DNA of 64,000 nucleotides from NCBI RefSeq assembly GCF_023065955.2, contig NW_026623089.1:33696767-33760766 (forward strand), read 5' to 3'. Each line of letters begins with the position of its first letter. The stretch's first letter is position 1. The notes beneath the pieces are model-generated. The model was given only the letters and a program-made list of their open reading frames with translations, was not told where the DNA came from and ran no database searches. This DNA is from Ursus arctos. Taxonomy: Eukaryota; Chordata; Mammalia; Carnivora; Ursidae. Shown here piece by piece: positions 10,330 through 23,138 of the stretch. A program made the position numbers and the translations under genes.

Positions 10330-11100
10330 AAAACTTTAAAAAAATAATACCTTTCTTAAGATATAATTAACATACCATAAAGTTCATTCACCTTTTAAAA
10401 TTTTATTTAAATGCTGTGGTTTTTAGTATATATACAAAATTGTGTGTCAATAATCACCATCTAATTCTAAAACATTTTTGTCACCTCAAAAAAGAAACAC
10501 CTTAACCACCAGCAGTTAATTTCAGTTACCCTCTTGACTACCCCAGCCGAGGCAATAAGCAGTCTACTTTCTGTCTCTTTGGCTAATTTACCTATTGTGC
10601 GTATTTCATGTAATTGGAATTATACAACATGTGATCGTTTGTGACTGGCTTCTCATAGTGTTTTCAAAGCTTATCCATGTTATAGCACATATCAGTACTT
10701 CATTTTTTTAATTGCTGAATAATATTCCATTATGTGAATGTACACAATTTGTTTATCCATTTACCAGTTGATGGGCATTTGGGTAGTTTCCACTTTGGGG
10801 AAATTATGAATAAAGTTGTTATAAATATTTGTTTACCGGTTTTTGTATGGACGTATGTTTTTATTTATCTTGGGTAAATACTTAGGGTTGCTCGGTTATA
10901 CGGTTTAGGGTATGTTTAACTTTTTAAGTAGCTCCCAAGTTGTTTTTCCAAAGTTACTGTACCATTTTGCATTCCCACCAGTAATTTATGAGAGTTCTAG
11001 TTGTTCTGTGTCCTCATCAACATTTGGAATTGTCAGGGATTTCTTTGTTTGCTTTTTAGTCATTCTAATAGGTATGCAGTTCTTCATCAGTTTTAAGTGA
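10330..11100 (-). mobile_element. Old L1 (L1M) fragment, antisense
   Basis: It contains 'aatattccattatgtgaatg', 'catttaccagttgatgggca' and 'cattcccaccagtaatttat', the antisense of ORF2 and 3' end of an old mammalian L1. It is heavily mutated. Confidence 0.85.
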
Positions 11101-11139
11101 AAATCATGTCATATGAAACCATCTGAAGGATGATTAAAG

Positions 11140-11300
11140 TGTAAAAAAAGCATTTACTGAAAGCCTATGATGTGCTAGGCCCTCTGCTAGGTGATGGGAA
11201 TACGAGTAAGACACATCTCTGCTCCCATAGAATTTGCAATTTATTGATGATGGTAGACATGTAAAAAGTTATAACAATATACTGAGTTAATGCTAATTAT
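11140..11300 (-). repeat. L2 remnant, antisense
   Basis: It contains 'cctatgatgtgctaggccct' and 'tgctcccatagaatttgcaa', the antisense L2 3' end. Confidence 0.65.
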
Positions 11301-13626
11301 TTGGAGCAAAAATATTGGGGTGGGGAAGGAGAGTCACAACTATACTTAGAATTGGTCAGTTTTATGGAAGGATTTTGACATTTATGATCAGTAGAAAGAT
11401 AACAATATGAAGGGCTACATGTATTTTTGCCTAATATTCTAAGGTAGGTTTTGGTTGCAAAGGTTAAGCCTCTCCCTGCATTATCATACCTAATAAACCA
11501 ATGCCTAATAGGCTGCTTGGGTTGATATTCTGCTTGCTAACCACCTAGTGATTTGGGGCAACGCCAGTTAGTCCCATATGCCCAGTAATCAAGGAAGGGG
11601 GCAACTCTAATTTTTGTAGTTTCTTGAAGCCTGCTCTTTTGAGCGTTGTATTTATTTTTCTCCCTTTCTATATCCTTCCTAGGTCTGGCTTTCTGCCTTT
11701 TACCTAACACACTGCTAAACTACTCCTGCTCCTTTTTTAAGTGCATATTACTTAGCTCTGAAGTCTTTACCATAGTCAGAAATGGTAGCAATGGACATTT
11801 GTACTTTTTGTCCAGTTCACCTCTTTACCCTTCATCCAGCTAGATTTGGCCTTGATATATAAGTTATTTCAAGTGAATAAGGTGATTCCAAAAACCATGT
11901 TTCTTGGTGTCTGGTGAACTGGGCTTCTTACCTGGTCTGGGTGGCAAACCAGTGAGAAGAGCTGTGTAGGAAGATTGGGGATAGCCAGGAGCTGGAAGAG
12001 GCTAGGTGAAAATTGCCATTTGTCGTTCTCATCTGATTGTTGAATGAAACTATCATCTTGCTTTTTTTTTTTTTTTAAACTCCTTAAGAACCTTAGTTAG
12101 TTTGGTTTGCTTTTAACAGCAAGAAAAAAAAATAATCTGATTAGAAAAAAAAAAAAGGTTAAAGTAACTGGAATTAGTCAACCTCAAGAAGGAAAAGATG
12201 AGGAAGTCGTAATTTCTTTGTATACCCTAATTGTACCCCAGGCTGTATTGAGGGTTCTTGAGAATTTTTTGTATGGAAGACTGGGTTGAACAATAATCTT
12301 AAAGAATATTAAAATTTGCAGCAGGTCCTGATCAGTTATTTCTCTTCTGAGAATAGAGAAGGGAGAAAGGTTTCAACTTTGTAAGGACTTTAGGTTAAAT
12401 ATAAGGAGCATTATCTGCTTGCTGTTGAGTGACAAGGAGAATCTACGATCATGTTTTCCAGAAGGCTACAAATGTAATAGTCTCATTTGGAATGGTTAAA
12501 ATTGACCACAGACTGAAGAACTTGATACATACTGAAGATGGGATGAAAATCTTCATTTGAAAAGTTATTTTTTCCCCTTTCTGTCATGTGAGTGACAGGT
12601 TTTCCTTTATTTGGGAAAGGTTTTAATCTTAGGGCAAATGTATGTCAAGCTGCTCAGTACTATAGTAAAGTTCAATTTGATCTAGGAACCTCAGTTTTTG
12701 ATAGATTCTGACAAATAATGACAATAATTGGTTTAGAACTATAAATTCCTAGACTTCTGTTTTGTGATACATAGAAATTTTATGTTACTACTCCTCTAAT
12801 TGTTTGTTGCCCCCATCTAGTATTTGTTGTTACATGTCCTGTCTATTCTTTATGGTACTCTTAAGCAGATTCTGTGCTTGAAATCACTACATGTTGAACT
12901 TTCGGACTTATTGGCTCTTCGGTTTTTACTCAGGACTGATAAGTTGTATAGATTCTTATGTTTTGTTATTAGTAGAGTCTTTCATAGAAACTGGAGATCA
13001 GAAAACCATTATGCTAAAGTAGATCAAGCATGGAACAGATGCAGTTAAAGGGCCAGAACAGAAATTTTGAGAAAACTGGGGGATGGGAAAGAAATCTCAA
13101 AATCAGAAATTATTTTATAGAATGTATATGGAAGTAATTACTTGACTCTTTTAATATAGTTACTATGCATATATTTTGTAGGAGGGGTGTGTATATGGTT
13201 GGGTGGGGGAGAGGCAGGAACATACCTATTAAAAGGGACCGATCTCAGAAGCACAGTATTGGTCGAAGAAAGCAAATTGCAGAACAATATGCATACTTCT
13301 TGCTTAGGGGAATAAATAACATGAAACATTTTTCTATGGGTACATATATGTATGAATGTATTTTTAAACATCTGAAAGAATACATACCAAATGTATGTAG
13401 TGGTCTGAAGAGTATAAGAAGGCAGGATTGGAGACTTTTGCTTTTTCTGTAATAGTCTTTTGTTTGTTTGTGTTCAGGAAGAATGGATTTATGTGTGAGT
13501 TATGTGATTAAATGTTCATTTAAAATAAGTAAAGCATATTAATTACCACTAACAGTGTTTATAGTGTAAATAGGAAGCTGAGATAGTTTCAAATAATGTA
13601 AACCCATTAGAATATAAGAGTGGTAG

Positions 13627-13790
13627 GGGTGCCTGGATGGCTCAGTCGGTTAAGTGTCCAACTCTTGATTTGGGCTCAGGTCGTGATCTTGGGGTCATGG
13701 GATTGAGCCCCGTGTTGGGCTCTGTGCTGCGTGTGGAGCCTGATTGAGATTTTCTCTTTCTGCCCCTCCCCCCCCATAAAAAGAATTTAG
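13627..13790 (+). repeat. CAN SINE, sense, short tail
   Basis: It starts 'ggggtgcctggatggctcag' and runs to 'tgcccctcccccccc'. An imperfect duplication, 'aatataagagtggtag' / 'aaagtaagagcagtag', flanks it. Confidence 0.92.
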
Positions 13791-14089
13791 AAAGTAAGAG
13801 CAGTAGAGTGGAAATTTAAAAATGGCTAGTTTTTGAGTTAATCTTCCCATATATGTTGAATGCATTTAACTTTGAAATGTTTTATCCATACTTATGTTGA
13901 AACCATATGATAAATGTAAAAACCTTCCTTCAGTAATTCCTCCTGTTTTTCTATATTGTTTCACAACCCCAATTATCCTTTCCTAGCCTTTTCAAACATC
14001 TACCCACCTTTTGATTTTTGATCCTGCCTGTGCCTCTGTTTTTGCTAGCCAAGTGCCCACTGTCTATGGGACACAAAGCAACTGATCAG

Positions 14090-14320
14090 TGTAGAAGTTC
14101 TGGAACATTACTGGCATAGACTTGAAAGTCACAGACCTGGGTTCACATCTTGCTTTCTGCCTAGCTTTGTGACTTTGAGCAGTTACATAACCTTTGTGAG
14201 CCTCAGTTTTCTCTTCTGTGAGATGGAGATAATGCTGACCCTATAGGGTTGTGGTGAGGGTTGAGATCATGGTAATAAAGCATTTAGCCCAGTTCCTACC
14301 ACATAGTAAACACCATGATT
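14090..14320 (+). repeat. MIR, sense, nearly full length
   Basis: It contains 'ctagctttgtgactttgagc', 'gagcctcagttttctcttct' and 'cccagttcctaccacatagt'. Confidence 0.85.
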
Positions 14321-14724
14321 AATTTTATCATTTGGTTCTGGAGCTGCTTTTTCTCAGCTGTTGTTGGGCCCTTACAGCCTTCTATCTTGTATCTCTAAGA
14401 GAGGATATGTCTGGGGATAAGCCAGAAAGAATAGGAAAGGGTCCTAGATTTCTCTTTCAAGAAAAAGGCAGGTGAATGGATTAGGGCTGGTGGAGGTGGG
14501 TCTGTGGCAATGCTAGAGGGTAGATAAGCTACTTCTTGAGTTTAACTGTCATTTGAATAAGAGTAAATGACTAAGGGCAAGTGAGGATTAATTAGGTTGC
14601 CTGTGTGCCAGGGTGGTGGTCAAAGAAGCCCCTCTCTGAATGTGTTAGGATTGGGTTGAGGGAATGTTTGTGAAAAGGATTTAAGGTAGAGGGAGTCAGA
14701 GGAAGTCAGGCAGTAGAGTGAGAC

Positions 14725-14915
14725 TCCTTCTTAAGAGTACAGTTCGGATTTGAGTGGATTGGGGCCTTGGCTCTGTTGCTTACTGTCCTGTAATATTGGG
14801 CCAGTTATTAATCTCTCCAAGATTTAATTGCTTAATTTATAAAATAGAGTTGTGAGGGAATGCATTTAGCGTGCTTAGAATAGTGACAAGCACGTATTAA
14901 ATACCTTATAAATTT
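14725..14915 (+). repeat. MIR, sense
   Basis: It contains 'ttggctctgttgcttactgt' and the decayed 3' part to 'acaagcacgtattaaatacc'. Confidence 0.75.
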
Positions 14916-15639
14916 ACTAATATTAAGTCAAGCTGAGGGAAGAAAATAAGCAGGGCTAGTGAACTGTACAATGGGAGTGGACTCCCTCTATGTACAACCA
15001 ACTGTTGTCATAGGTTATCTTCAAAGAAAGAGCCAATAATGGGATGCATTATTTATAGATGTTCTAATACTTCCTGATGTATTTGCTTGTTAAAAACAAA
15101 TGAAAAAAGATGTGTTCCTTATTTTCCCTATATTGAGAACCAAAACTTACTTAAAGAAAGCTTAAAAGGTTAGTTGCCACTTCTAACTTTTGTTGTTGAA
15201 TGATAAATTATGGTCTGGTTTTCTCTATGTATGATTTCTGCTTGAATTTCACTGCAAATTTTGTAGTGTTTCTGTCCTTTTTATTCTGTTTCTTGCAGTT
15301 GTTAATCTGGTTAATCAGTTGTTTTTTAGCAATGTTTACTACTTATGGAACAAAAAGGATGAATAGTATGCTGCAAATATAAATCAGTGAGTCATAGATG
15401 AATAAATTTTAATGAGAAAATAAGTCTCCGCATTGAAATTTGTTCAATTAAGAAGGCTGTGCAAATTTTGTCCTGCATTCCACCTGTCATCTTTTCATCT
15501 GTTCAGCACTAGTGAACCTCTGGGTTTTTAAATATATGTCCCAGTACTCTAAGGTGGCATCATAGAAGTTTCTTTGTGTTCTTGCTAATATTCCAGTAGC
15601 CACCACTGTACAGATGCCTTGTTGTACATTCTGTCATTT

Positions 15640-15760
15640 AGTACTGAAAATAACCATAGGAAAAATTATCATCATTTTATAGATGAAGATACCCAAGGTT
15701 TAGAAACTTGTTCAGAGTGACGTGCCAGCCACTGGCAGAGCCAGAATTTGAAAATCAGAT
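15640..15760 (-). repeat. MIR remnant, antisense
   Basis: It contains 'ttttatagatgaagataccc' and 'cagccactggcagagccaga'. Confidence 0.65.
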
Positions 15761-15969
15761 GGCTGATTTCAGAGTGTGTACTTATAAATGCCAGACCACC
15801 AACTGCTTTCCTAACCCGCAATCAATGAGAGACTGCAAAGCTGACCCTTGGCAAAGTGGCCATGCTTGTTTCTTTCCTGCTGCTATCCTTGTAGTCCCTC
15901 CCTCACTTCACCATTCCATTTTACTGATCAGATACAGGTTTGAAGGCTTAACTTGAAGAATCATCCAGT

Positions 15970-16125
15970 CTAGTGGTTCTCAAATCTTGCCAGTCAAAAG
16001 AGTCACCTGGGACACTTATTTCTTTTAAAATTATGACTAAGTTGGTTTTAGCTGGAGCCCTGGAACCTGCATTTTAACCATTCTACATGTGATTTTGACA
16101 ATTTGACAGGTTTGAGTACCACTTC
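15970..16125 (+). mobile_element. MER5A-like DNA transposon remnant
   Basis: It starts 'tagtggttctcaaatcttgc' and ends 'ttgagtaccactt', the inverted ends of a MER5A-type hAT element. Confidence 0.7.
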
Positions 16126-16289
16126 AGATGCATGAGTCCCCACCCAAACGCCCCCTCCAATTTTCCTGACAGTCATTTAATAATCCAATATTGTCTTCTG
16201 ACGGGGACTCACTACCATCTTGCCAAGAAGGTCATTTCATTGGTATTTAGATGCAATGCTGTGCTTCTATAGAACTTTTCATTTACTAT

Positions 16290-16445
16290 CCTGTCTGGAC
16301 CAGATCAGTTTCTTTGGGCTTGTGTCTGTACTCCATAGGTATTGGCTTTGAGGTTAGATCCAGGCTGGAATCTTCTCTGAACCTCACCTTTCTCATTTGT
16401 GAAATGAGTATATTGTTATCTACCTTGAAGAATTATATCAAGAAC
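16290..16445 (+). repeat. MIR remnant, sense
   Basis: It contains 'aacctcacctttctcatttg' and 'tgaaatgagtatattgttat'. Confidence 0.65.
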
Positions 16446-16583
16446 TAAATGAAAAAAATAAACTGTCCTGACTGGAAAGATTCTTGAATGCCTTCAAACA
16501 GCCATTTCTTTTAGTCCCTTCACCTTATCAGTCTTTTTTGAAACAGTCCCACACCTTCAGGGCTCTAGTTAGCAGTGTGGAAA

Positions 16584-16584
16584 T

Positions 16585-16645
<61 letters not shown>
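16584..16645. repeat. (TA)n microsatellite
   Basis: About 62 bp of nearly pure alternating TA, with one CA interruption near the left end. Confidence 0.97.
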
Positions 16646-16648
<3 letters not shown>

Positions 16649-17015
16649 GGCTCCTAGACATCCATTCCAGGATTGTCAGTGCCAGAAATAGGTTGTCATT
16701 TTGACTTCTCATCCGTACACTTCCTTTTTTTTTTTCACCTGTGGCCTTTCCTCTGGACAAAGAATATGATACCTCTTATGGGGACACATAAGCCAACATT
16801 TCTGGAAATTCAGTTTTACTCCTTAAGTAATTGGAGTTTCCACTGATAACTTGAACCCAGTGCAAAACAAATGATCTGCAGGAAGACCTTAAAGGTAAAA
16901 GACCTTATAAATTATATAGAGACCAAAATGGAGAACCAAAGAAAATATTTTATGTCTCTTTCTTATCCAACAGTAGACAGATAATTGATGACTGTTAAAA
17001 AGAAAAAAATGGGGA

Positions 17016-17238
17016 AGGGTGCCTGGATGGCTCAGTTGGTTAAGTGTCTAACACTTGATTTCAGCTCAGATCATGTTCTCAGGGTTGTGAGATTGAGCCC
17101 CATGTTGGGCTCCGAGCCCAGCGTGGAGTCTGCTTGGGATTCTTTCCTGCCTCCCTCCTGCTCTGTTCCTCCCCTACCACCCCCCACCCCATGCTTTCCC
17201 TCAAATAAATAAATAAAATCTTAAAAAAAAGAAAAAAG
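17016..17238 (+). repeat. CAN SINE, sense
   Basis: It has the head 'gggtgcctggatggctcagt' and tail AAATAAATAAATAAAATCTT plus A-run. 'gaaaaaaatgggg' before and after is the likely target duplication. Confidence 0.94.
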
Positions 17239-17279
17239 GAAAAAAAATGGGGTGGAGGTAGCAAGTGAGAGAGGGCAGT

Positions 17280-17440
17280 GGCAGTAAACTAAGAAATGTT
17301 GAATGCTTGCTCTTTGGCAAACACGATGTGAGTAAAATAAATACTTAAGTAATTTCAACCTAATCTTCACAGGTAAGTTCCCATTTTACCAATGAGAGTA
17401 CAGAAGACCACTGAGAATAACTAAGACAAGCCTCATACCT
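17280..17440 (-). repeat. MIR remnant, antisense
   Basis: It contains 'attttaccaatgagagtaca' and an 'aacctaatcttcacaggtaa' stretch. Confidence 0.55.
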
Positions 17441-17559
17441 GGTCAGATGGCAGGTCCAGATTGAGGAGACCTGGGATTTTTCAGAATGTGATTTTTAAAA
17501 AATTATAATACATACATGTTCTTTAAGAAATAAATGTCTTAGTTTCCATTGTACTGTAC

Positions 17560-17740
17560 ACATTCCCCTGTCAAAACACCTGTCATTCTCTTATTTTAAT
17601 TGGTTATGTCTCTCTCCTTCTACTAGTTACTTGTACATAGGGACTAGGTTGCAACATTCATCTCTGAATCATCAGGGCCTAGTATAGGAGTTGACCCTTG
17701 ACTTGTGCATTAAAGATTTGTAAAAATGGAATTTCTGTCT
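17560..17740 (+). repeat. L2 3' end, sense
   Basis: It has decayed 'acatagggactaggttgcaa' and 'catcagggcctagtatagga', the L2 3' UTR layout. Confidence 0.55.
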
Positions 17741-18340
17741 GTTTGAAAACATCTGCACCCTCCACCCCTACTCCTCATCTCTGAGTTTAAAGAAAAGTAT
17801 AGAGTTGTAAGGGTTATTAGAGATACTCTACCTCAGTCCTCTCATTTGTATAAAGGGAGGAATTTCAGGCACACACTGGAGAGACAGATCATGATGTACC
17901 CCAAAGCCCCCAATTGATAGTAGTTATTCTAGCATTCTTGCCTCCTGCTTCTCAGTTCAGGGCTCTTCTTAGAATCTGCATGTATACATTCTGCTTTCAT
18001 TCATTCAGTACCCTCTGATTCTCCTTTATGCTCAGTGCTGAGGAAATGCCACTTTCCTTTCTGCCTCCCCGAATAAATATACAGCCGTGCTTTCCAGAAA
18101 CCAGAAGAAAAATAGCTTCCCAAGAGTTAAGACTTAAGCTAGAAAATGATCACTGAAGTTGGATTTTTACCTGTTGTATCCCATTTTGCTCATCCAGACA
18201 GTTACTTATTATTGTTGTTCATTGGAGACGATAAGTGATCATTTGTAGGGCTGGGTAAACTGTTCAGGACCCTGAAAATAATCTCTCATTGCTATAGTTT
18301 GATTTGGTGTGGTTGTTGAAATGTGTGTTTTGCTTTTCTT

Positions 18341-18542
18341 TTTTAAAGATGTATTTGTTTATTTGAGAGAAGAGCCCACGCGGGCGTGTGGGGGGAGGGG
18401 GCATGGGAGGGGGAGAGGGAGAGTAAATCGTAAGCATACTCTGCTTTGAGCCCAGAGCCCCACACAGAGCTCGATCTCAAGACCCTTAGATCACAACCTG
18501 AGCTGAAATCAAGAGTCAGATACAACCGACGCCACGTGCCCC
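18341..18542 (-). repeat. CAN SINE, antisense
   Basis: It runs from TTTTAAAGATGTATTTGTTT to 'cgccacgtgcccc', flanked by 'tgttttgcttttctt' and 'tgtttgcttttctt'. Confidence 0.93.
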
Positions 18543-19385
18543 TGTTTGCTTTTCTTAATCAAAAGCAAACTTAATCTGTAATGTAATGTATTCTGTAAGG
18601 TTAAATTAAGCTGTGAGTTGTGCTTCCTTTTAGCTCAGACTCGTAAAAATAATTTGTACATGATGGTTTCCCATGGGCTTGAGTGAAATGTGGTGGAACG
18701 ATGATTTTTCTTCACTTAGGTTGTGTTAGCTCTCTACTTTCAAAACGTTTTTGACTCTAGCATCATGTAAACACTATCTTGGGTTAAAGTTTTTTCATGT
18801 GAGTGCTTTTCAAAAGTTAATTTTAGTAGTACTTTGGACACATTTTAAGTTTTATAGAGTATATCTAATGTATGGAACTTACCAGTAATGAATATTAAAG
18901 ATACCCAATAAAATTACATTGAAACTATAGTCACCTTTTGATTTTTCAGGAAAGTGATACTGTTTGTAGACTGAGAGTTCTTAATTATGGACTTCCTCTA
19001 GATAAAAAATTCTCTGTTCATTTGAATAGAATGTTTATTTGACAATGGAGCCGGAGGAGAAGGACTGAGGGCAGAGTCAACTGGCTTGACTCTTTCCTTT
19101 GAATTACTTTAAGTTCTTTAGAGAGAAAGTCTGAAGTAGTGGGACATATACATTAAAGAATATTGGAGAAAAGGATGCAATTAATTATAGAAACTTGTAT
19201 TAAGCTTAATTTTGCCAAATCATTATTCTTAATGAAAAGAATGTGTGTTATTAGAACTATCTGGAACTTTGATTCATGTCATCAATCCATGGCAAGAAGC
19301 AAATGATATAGTATTAATTTTATGAAGTAATTTTATGTATTGTCATGTTCTGTGTTTTTTTGTTTTTTTGTTTTTTTTTTTTTAG

Positions 19386-19545
19386 GACCGGAGTAGGCCG
19401 TATGACACTTTTAACTTGCACTCGTTGGAGAACTCCTTAATGGATATGATAAGGACTGATCATGAGCCTCTGAAAGGTAAACACTACCCTCCCAGTGGCC
19501 CACCAATGAGTTTCGCTGATATAATGTGGAGGAATCATTTTGCAG
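19386..19545 (+). CDS. CPEB3: CPEB3 coding exon with two alternative 5' splice sites
   Basis: This 160-nt exon starts in frame with GAC and encodes 53 codons plus one base. It begins DRSRPYDTFNLHSLENSLMD, continues to RTDHEPLK, and ends in the segment finishing MWRNHFA. This matches CPEB3 rather than CPEB2 or CPEB4, whose equivalent regions differ (CPEB4 has a SLESSLIDIMR-like stretch). The segment belongs to the linker between the low-complexity N-terminus and the RRMs. The acceptor follows a long T/G-rich tract. Two donors are possible: AAAG|GTAAAC after 19476 and GCAG|GTTAGG after 19545. They differ by exactly 69 nt, so the shorter form drops 23 residues in frame. Both leave one base (G) that joins GA of the next exon to give glycine. 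CPEB3 acts in the cytoplasm, binding U-rich or CPE-containing 3' UTRs to control translation, notably in neurons. Confidence 0.96.
19477..19545 (+). other. CPEB3: Alternative 69-nt exon tail (23-residue optional segment)
   Basis: This stretch is retained only if the downstream donor GTTAGG at 19546 is used. The upstream donor GTAAAC at 19477 looks closer to consensus. The optional peptide is GKHYPPSG followed by PPMSFADIMW and RNHFA, 23 residues. CPEB2-4 family members are known to vary by short cassettes at this place, and the longer CPEB3 form is a known isoform. Frame is kept either way. Confidence 0.88.
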
Positions 19546-21509
19546 GTTAGGAATATTCATATGTCCATTCCTTGCTTGGTGTTTTAAATAAAAATCAGCT
19601 TCTTAATAATTGTGATTTTTTTCTTTTTTTTTTTTTCCCGTTTGTTTTTTTTTGCTTCTGTAAAGCATTGTGGAATGTATTTAAAGTTGATTTTTTTTTT
19701 TTAACCTGGGTTTAGCTACCTACAATAATCAAGGTTGATTGCTTTAATCATAATGTCTGGCAGAAGCATGTGTTGGGTAGCATGAGACCAGAAGTCAAGT
19801 TTTCTGGGCTTGGTGCGTTTGGAATCCTTAGCTGAACCTGCATTTAAGTCAAAGTACACTGCAAGGAAATGTGAGATTTAGTAAACCAATCTCCAAAGAC
19901 TACTTCAGAAAACTGCATAGAAAAAGAGTTCCATTTTATTAAAATATAATCACTCTCCTCATATAGGAAGTATCACTACACAGACTTAAGAGCAGCCAGT
20001 GATTCTTTACATTCTCTAAGGCTAAAACAGAAAGAAAATGTCTTAAAGTGTGTAAATGTTTTGGGTTAAATGTAAGGCAGAAAGTCCCAAGGTCAGCAGT
20101 ATTAGGACTTGCTATTTTTAGAGCCCATGTAAATTCAGGTTAGTGGTTGATGTTACATTCCTAAGTACAGATAGTTCTTTTTATGTGTTATGGGACTTTT
20201 TAGGGGCCCTGTGATATTTTAAAATACCGTAATGGAAATTTCCTGTGGAAATATCCACTTGTGTTTAGAGCCTAAATATCTGAAAACTGTGAAGAGTTGG
20301 CCACAAGAATGCCCATCTTGTTTGAATCCTTATGTTCCCTGGAGCTGTGAGGAATTGGATCCTCTCTGGTTCTCTCCAGGCTTTTATATAGATTGTGACT
20401 GACTATGAACACCTGATAGTCATTTCCTCAAGCCACCTCAGAAATCCATTTCATCATTTTCTTGTCACACTCATGATTTTCTGTTGCTTTCCTCAATTTC
20501 CAGTGAAAATAAAGTAGTTAACAGGCTATCAAGAAAGTAAAGGATTTTGAGAAAAGCTGTATTTTAAGGCCTTCAGAATTAGAAAAAAAGATCTTTCATT
20601 TATTCATTGTTATATTTAGTCACCGTTACCACGTCTTTGCTCAGTTGAAAGATTAGGTACATGGTAATTTAGAGAATATTTCACTTAGAAGTGAGAATGG
20701 TGTTAAAAAAAAAAAAAAACCAGTGATATTCACAGACTGTTTTGTGTTTTTAGTATCTTCTAAGGCTGCATTTGTCTTCCTTCTCTACCACAAACAGCTA
20801 TAAGCCTCTCCTAATTATTCTAAAATATTCAGCCTTTGTCCTTTATGCATACCTGTTTTATCTTGATCTGTATTCTTTTCTTCTAGCAATAAAAGATTAT
20901 GAAAGGATCTTATATTATAGTCTGTAAATAATTTTCCAGAATTTTGTGAATATTGTTTACACAGGAGCTATTGTGCCCTGTTCAGAGTAGCAGTGGCAAA
21001 GTGTAAAAGAGGGTACTTCACTATGGGGTAATGTAAACCCCTTATTCCATTTTTGGAGGCGCCTTTTTAAAGTGCGTGTCCAACTACCTCTGCATATATT
21101 TCTCTGCCACATTTGCAAATGTGAGGTTTCATCTGTAAAAGTCTTTTGCATTGTACTCACAATATGTCCTAATAAGTTGGGAGGCGTATAATATGTACTT
21201 TTTTGCAGCCTTAGTATGCTTGCAACTTCTCTGTTCATCATACCACCCACCTTGATTTCCTACTAATGGACTATTTCCCATGGTCAATTACATCACCATG
21301 TCATTGTCCTCTGGTTAGAGTGTTTGAGCTTCCTGCTTCCCTTTTCCAGCTGGGAGACTTTTAGATCTGGCCTATGGCACCATGTATTTGATTCTTATTA
21401 CTTCTAATAACATAATTATGATGCTGGCATTTTAAAGGAAAAATTTTAAGTAATTTTTGACTTAAAAATGGAGAAAATTATAATAACAAAAATGTAACTG
21501 AAAAAATAA

Positions 21510-21725
21510 ACGTGATAGTGTATCCTTATTTTTATATATCTTACGTGGTAAACGTTATCCATGATTTTATCTGATCTTTATAATTTATTAATAGGCCTGA
21601 ACTTTGGACTCTTAGATTGTTTCCAGCTTTTTCTCCATAATAGGTGATGCTGCCATGGATAAGTTCTTGCACATAGCTTTTCCTTAAGGTAAAGTCATAG
21701 AGAAGATCTCTGGGTCAAAAGATGC
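21510..21725 (-). mobile_element. Old L1 fragment, antisense
   Basis: It contains 'tagattgtttccagcttttt' and 'atctctgggtcaaaagatgc', typical of antisense L1M ORF2. Confidence 0.7.
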
Positions 21726-22149
21726 AGACATCTAGGTGAACAGAGCTTTAAGAGAAAGGTGGTAGGCTAGGGGACTTACCATGTGGCTTCCCTAGGAGTC
21801 TGTCCAAAAACACTTTCTTCTACTCCATCCTGTTTTTCCTCCTACCTTTAATATCTTCTCCCACTTGACGATGGGAGCACTTTTTTGAGCGTCTCAAAAC
21901 TCAAGTTACAGAATCATAGGTTTTTGTATGCTTGTTTTGTTTTTCTTCCTGGAGTTTGATTTTCTTTAGGAAAAAAATACTTTCTTACTTAGTGTGGGAA
22001 TTTCAGATAGTACATTAAAAAAACAAAAAGGAAAGTGAAAAAATAATCCGAGACTTACTACCTAGAGATAACAAAGATTATTATTTTTATTAACATTTTT
22101 CCAGGCATTTTATATTCTCTTGGTAGGAGATTAAATTTCAACTTAGCCT

Positions 22150-22330
22150 TTCTGACTTTGCAGTCATTCAAACCTGGGTTTGAATCCTGGCTCTGTCTCT
22201 ATGGCCGTTGATCTAGATAAATCAGTTAGCCTCTTCAAAGCCTTAGTTTCCTCATCATTGAAATAAAGCACCCACTTCATGGAGTGGCTGCAAAGGTCAG
22301 ATAAAGTTCCTTGAGACTAGAAACTGCTCA
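22150..22330 (+). repeat. MIR, sense
   Basis: It contains 'cctgggtttgaatcctggct' and 'ccttagtttcctcatcattg'. Confidence 0.85.
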
Positions 22331-22740
22331 GATGTTATTTTTTTTTTTTTTTTGGCTGACAGTGGTAGTGGTGTGCTATTGCCTGGCCTGGGTAATAAAT
22401 TAAACCTTATATTCCTACAATATTTACTTTCCTTTTAGCTAGACTGTAGCTAAATGTTAAAAGCTTTCAGATGCAAGTTGTCAAAATTTTGTATTTGCCA
22501 TAGATAAGTAGTGATTACTGAAGGATAAACATTTTGTCATTATAAAAAATCACCTGAAGGAGAAAGGAAAATAATCCTCTTAAGTTATGTTGGCTTTCCA
22601 AAATTGTGTATCTAAACAATGTAAAGAAAATATAATAGGATATCACATTCATGAAAAATAAAGTACTTCATGATGTATTTAAAGTGAACCCAATGAAATA
22701 TGTTCACAGCAAAATTTCGTCTTAGAAATGTATGCAATGA

Positions 22741-22940
22741 GGGGTGCCTGGGTGGCTCAGTGTTAAGCATCTGCCTTAGGCTCAGGGTGTGATCCCAGAG
22801 TCCTAGGATCGAGTCCCACATCAGGCTGATCTGCTGGGAGCCTGCTTCTTCCTCTCCCACGCTCCCTGCTTGTGTTCCCTCTCTCGCTGGCTGTCTCTCT
22901 CTCTGTCAAATAAATAAATAAAATCTTTAAAAAAAAAAAA
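22741..22940 (+). repeat. CAN SINE A of a tandem pair
   Basis: It has the head 'ggggtgcctgggtggctcag' and an AAATAAATAAATAAAATCTT tail. The target 'agaaatgtatgcaatga' lies at 22724-22740 and again at 22941-22957. Confidence 0.96.
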
Positions 22941-22957
22941 AGAAATGTATGCAATGA

Positions 22958-23138
22958 GGGGTGCCTGGGTGGCTCAGTTCTTTAAGTGTCTGGCTCTTGG
23001 TTTCAACTCAGGTCATGATCTCACGGTCGTGGGATTGAGCCCCACACCTGGCTCTGAGCTCAGTGTGGAGGCTGCTTCAGATTCTCTCCCTCTTCCACTC
23101 ACTCTCTCTCAAATAAATAAATAAAATCTAAAAAAAAA
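22958..23138 (+). repeat. CAN SINE B of a tandem pair
   Basis: It has the same head and tail type as the copy just before it, but the body differs ('tggctctgagctcagtgtgg'), so it is a separate insertion and not a duplication. A third copy of the target, 'aaatgtatgcaatga', follows at 23139-23153. Confidence 0.96.

Larger units (their letters stand above)
1..19385 (+). other. CPEB3: CPEB3 intron upstream of the first visible coding exon (3' part)
   Basis: No coding exon is seen in this stretch. It ends in a T-rich tract and an AG at 19384-19385 that fits the acceptor of the exon at 19386. By comparison with known CPEB3 genes, this is the intron after the large start-codon exon, because it carries the CPEB3 ribozyme at 9678-9745. 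The rest is unique sequence plus carnivore SINEs, a Tigger-type DNA transposon, an L1 3' end, an older antisense L1, MIR and L2 copies and simple repeats, listed separately. The left end lies outside the window. Confidence 0.9.
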
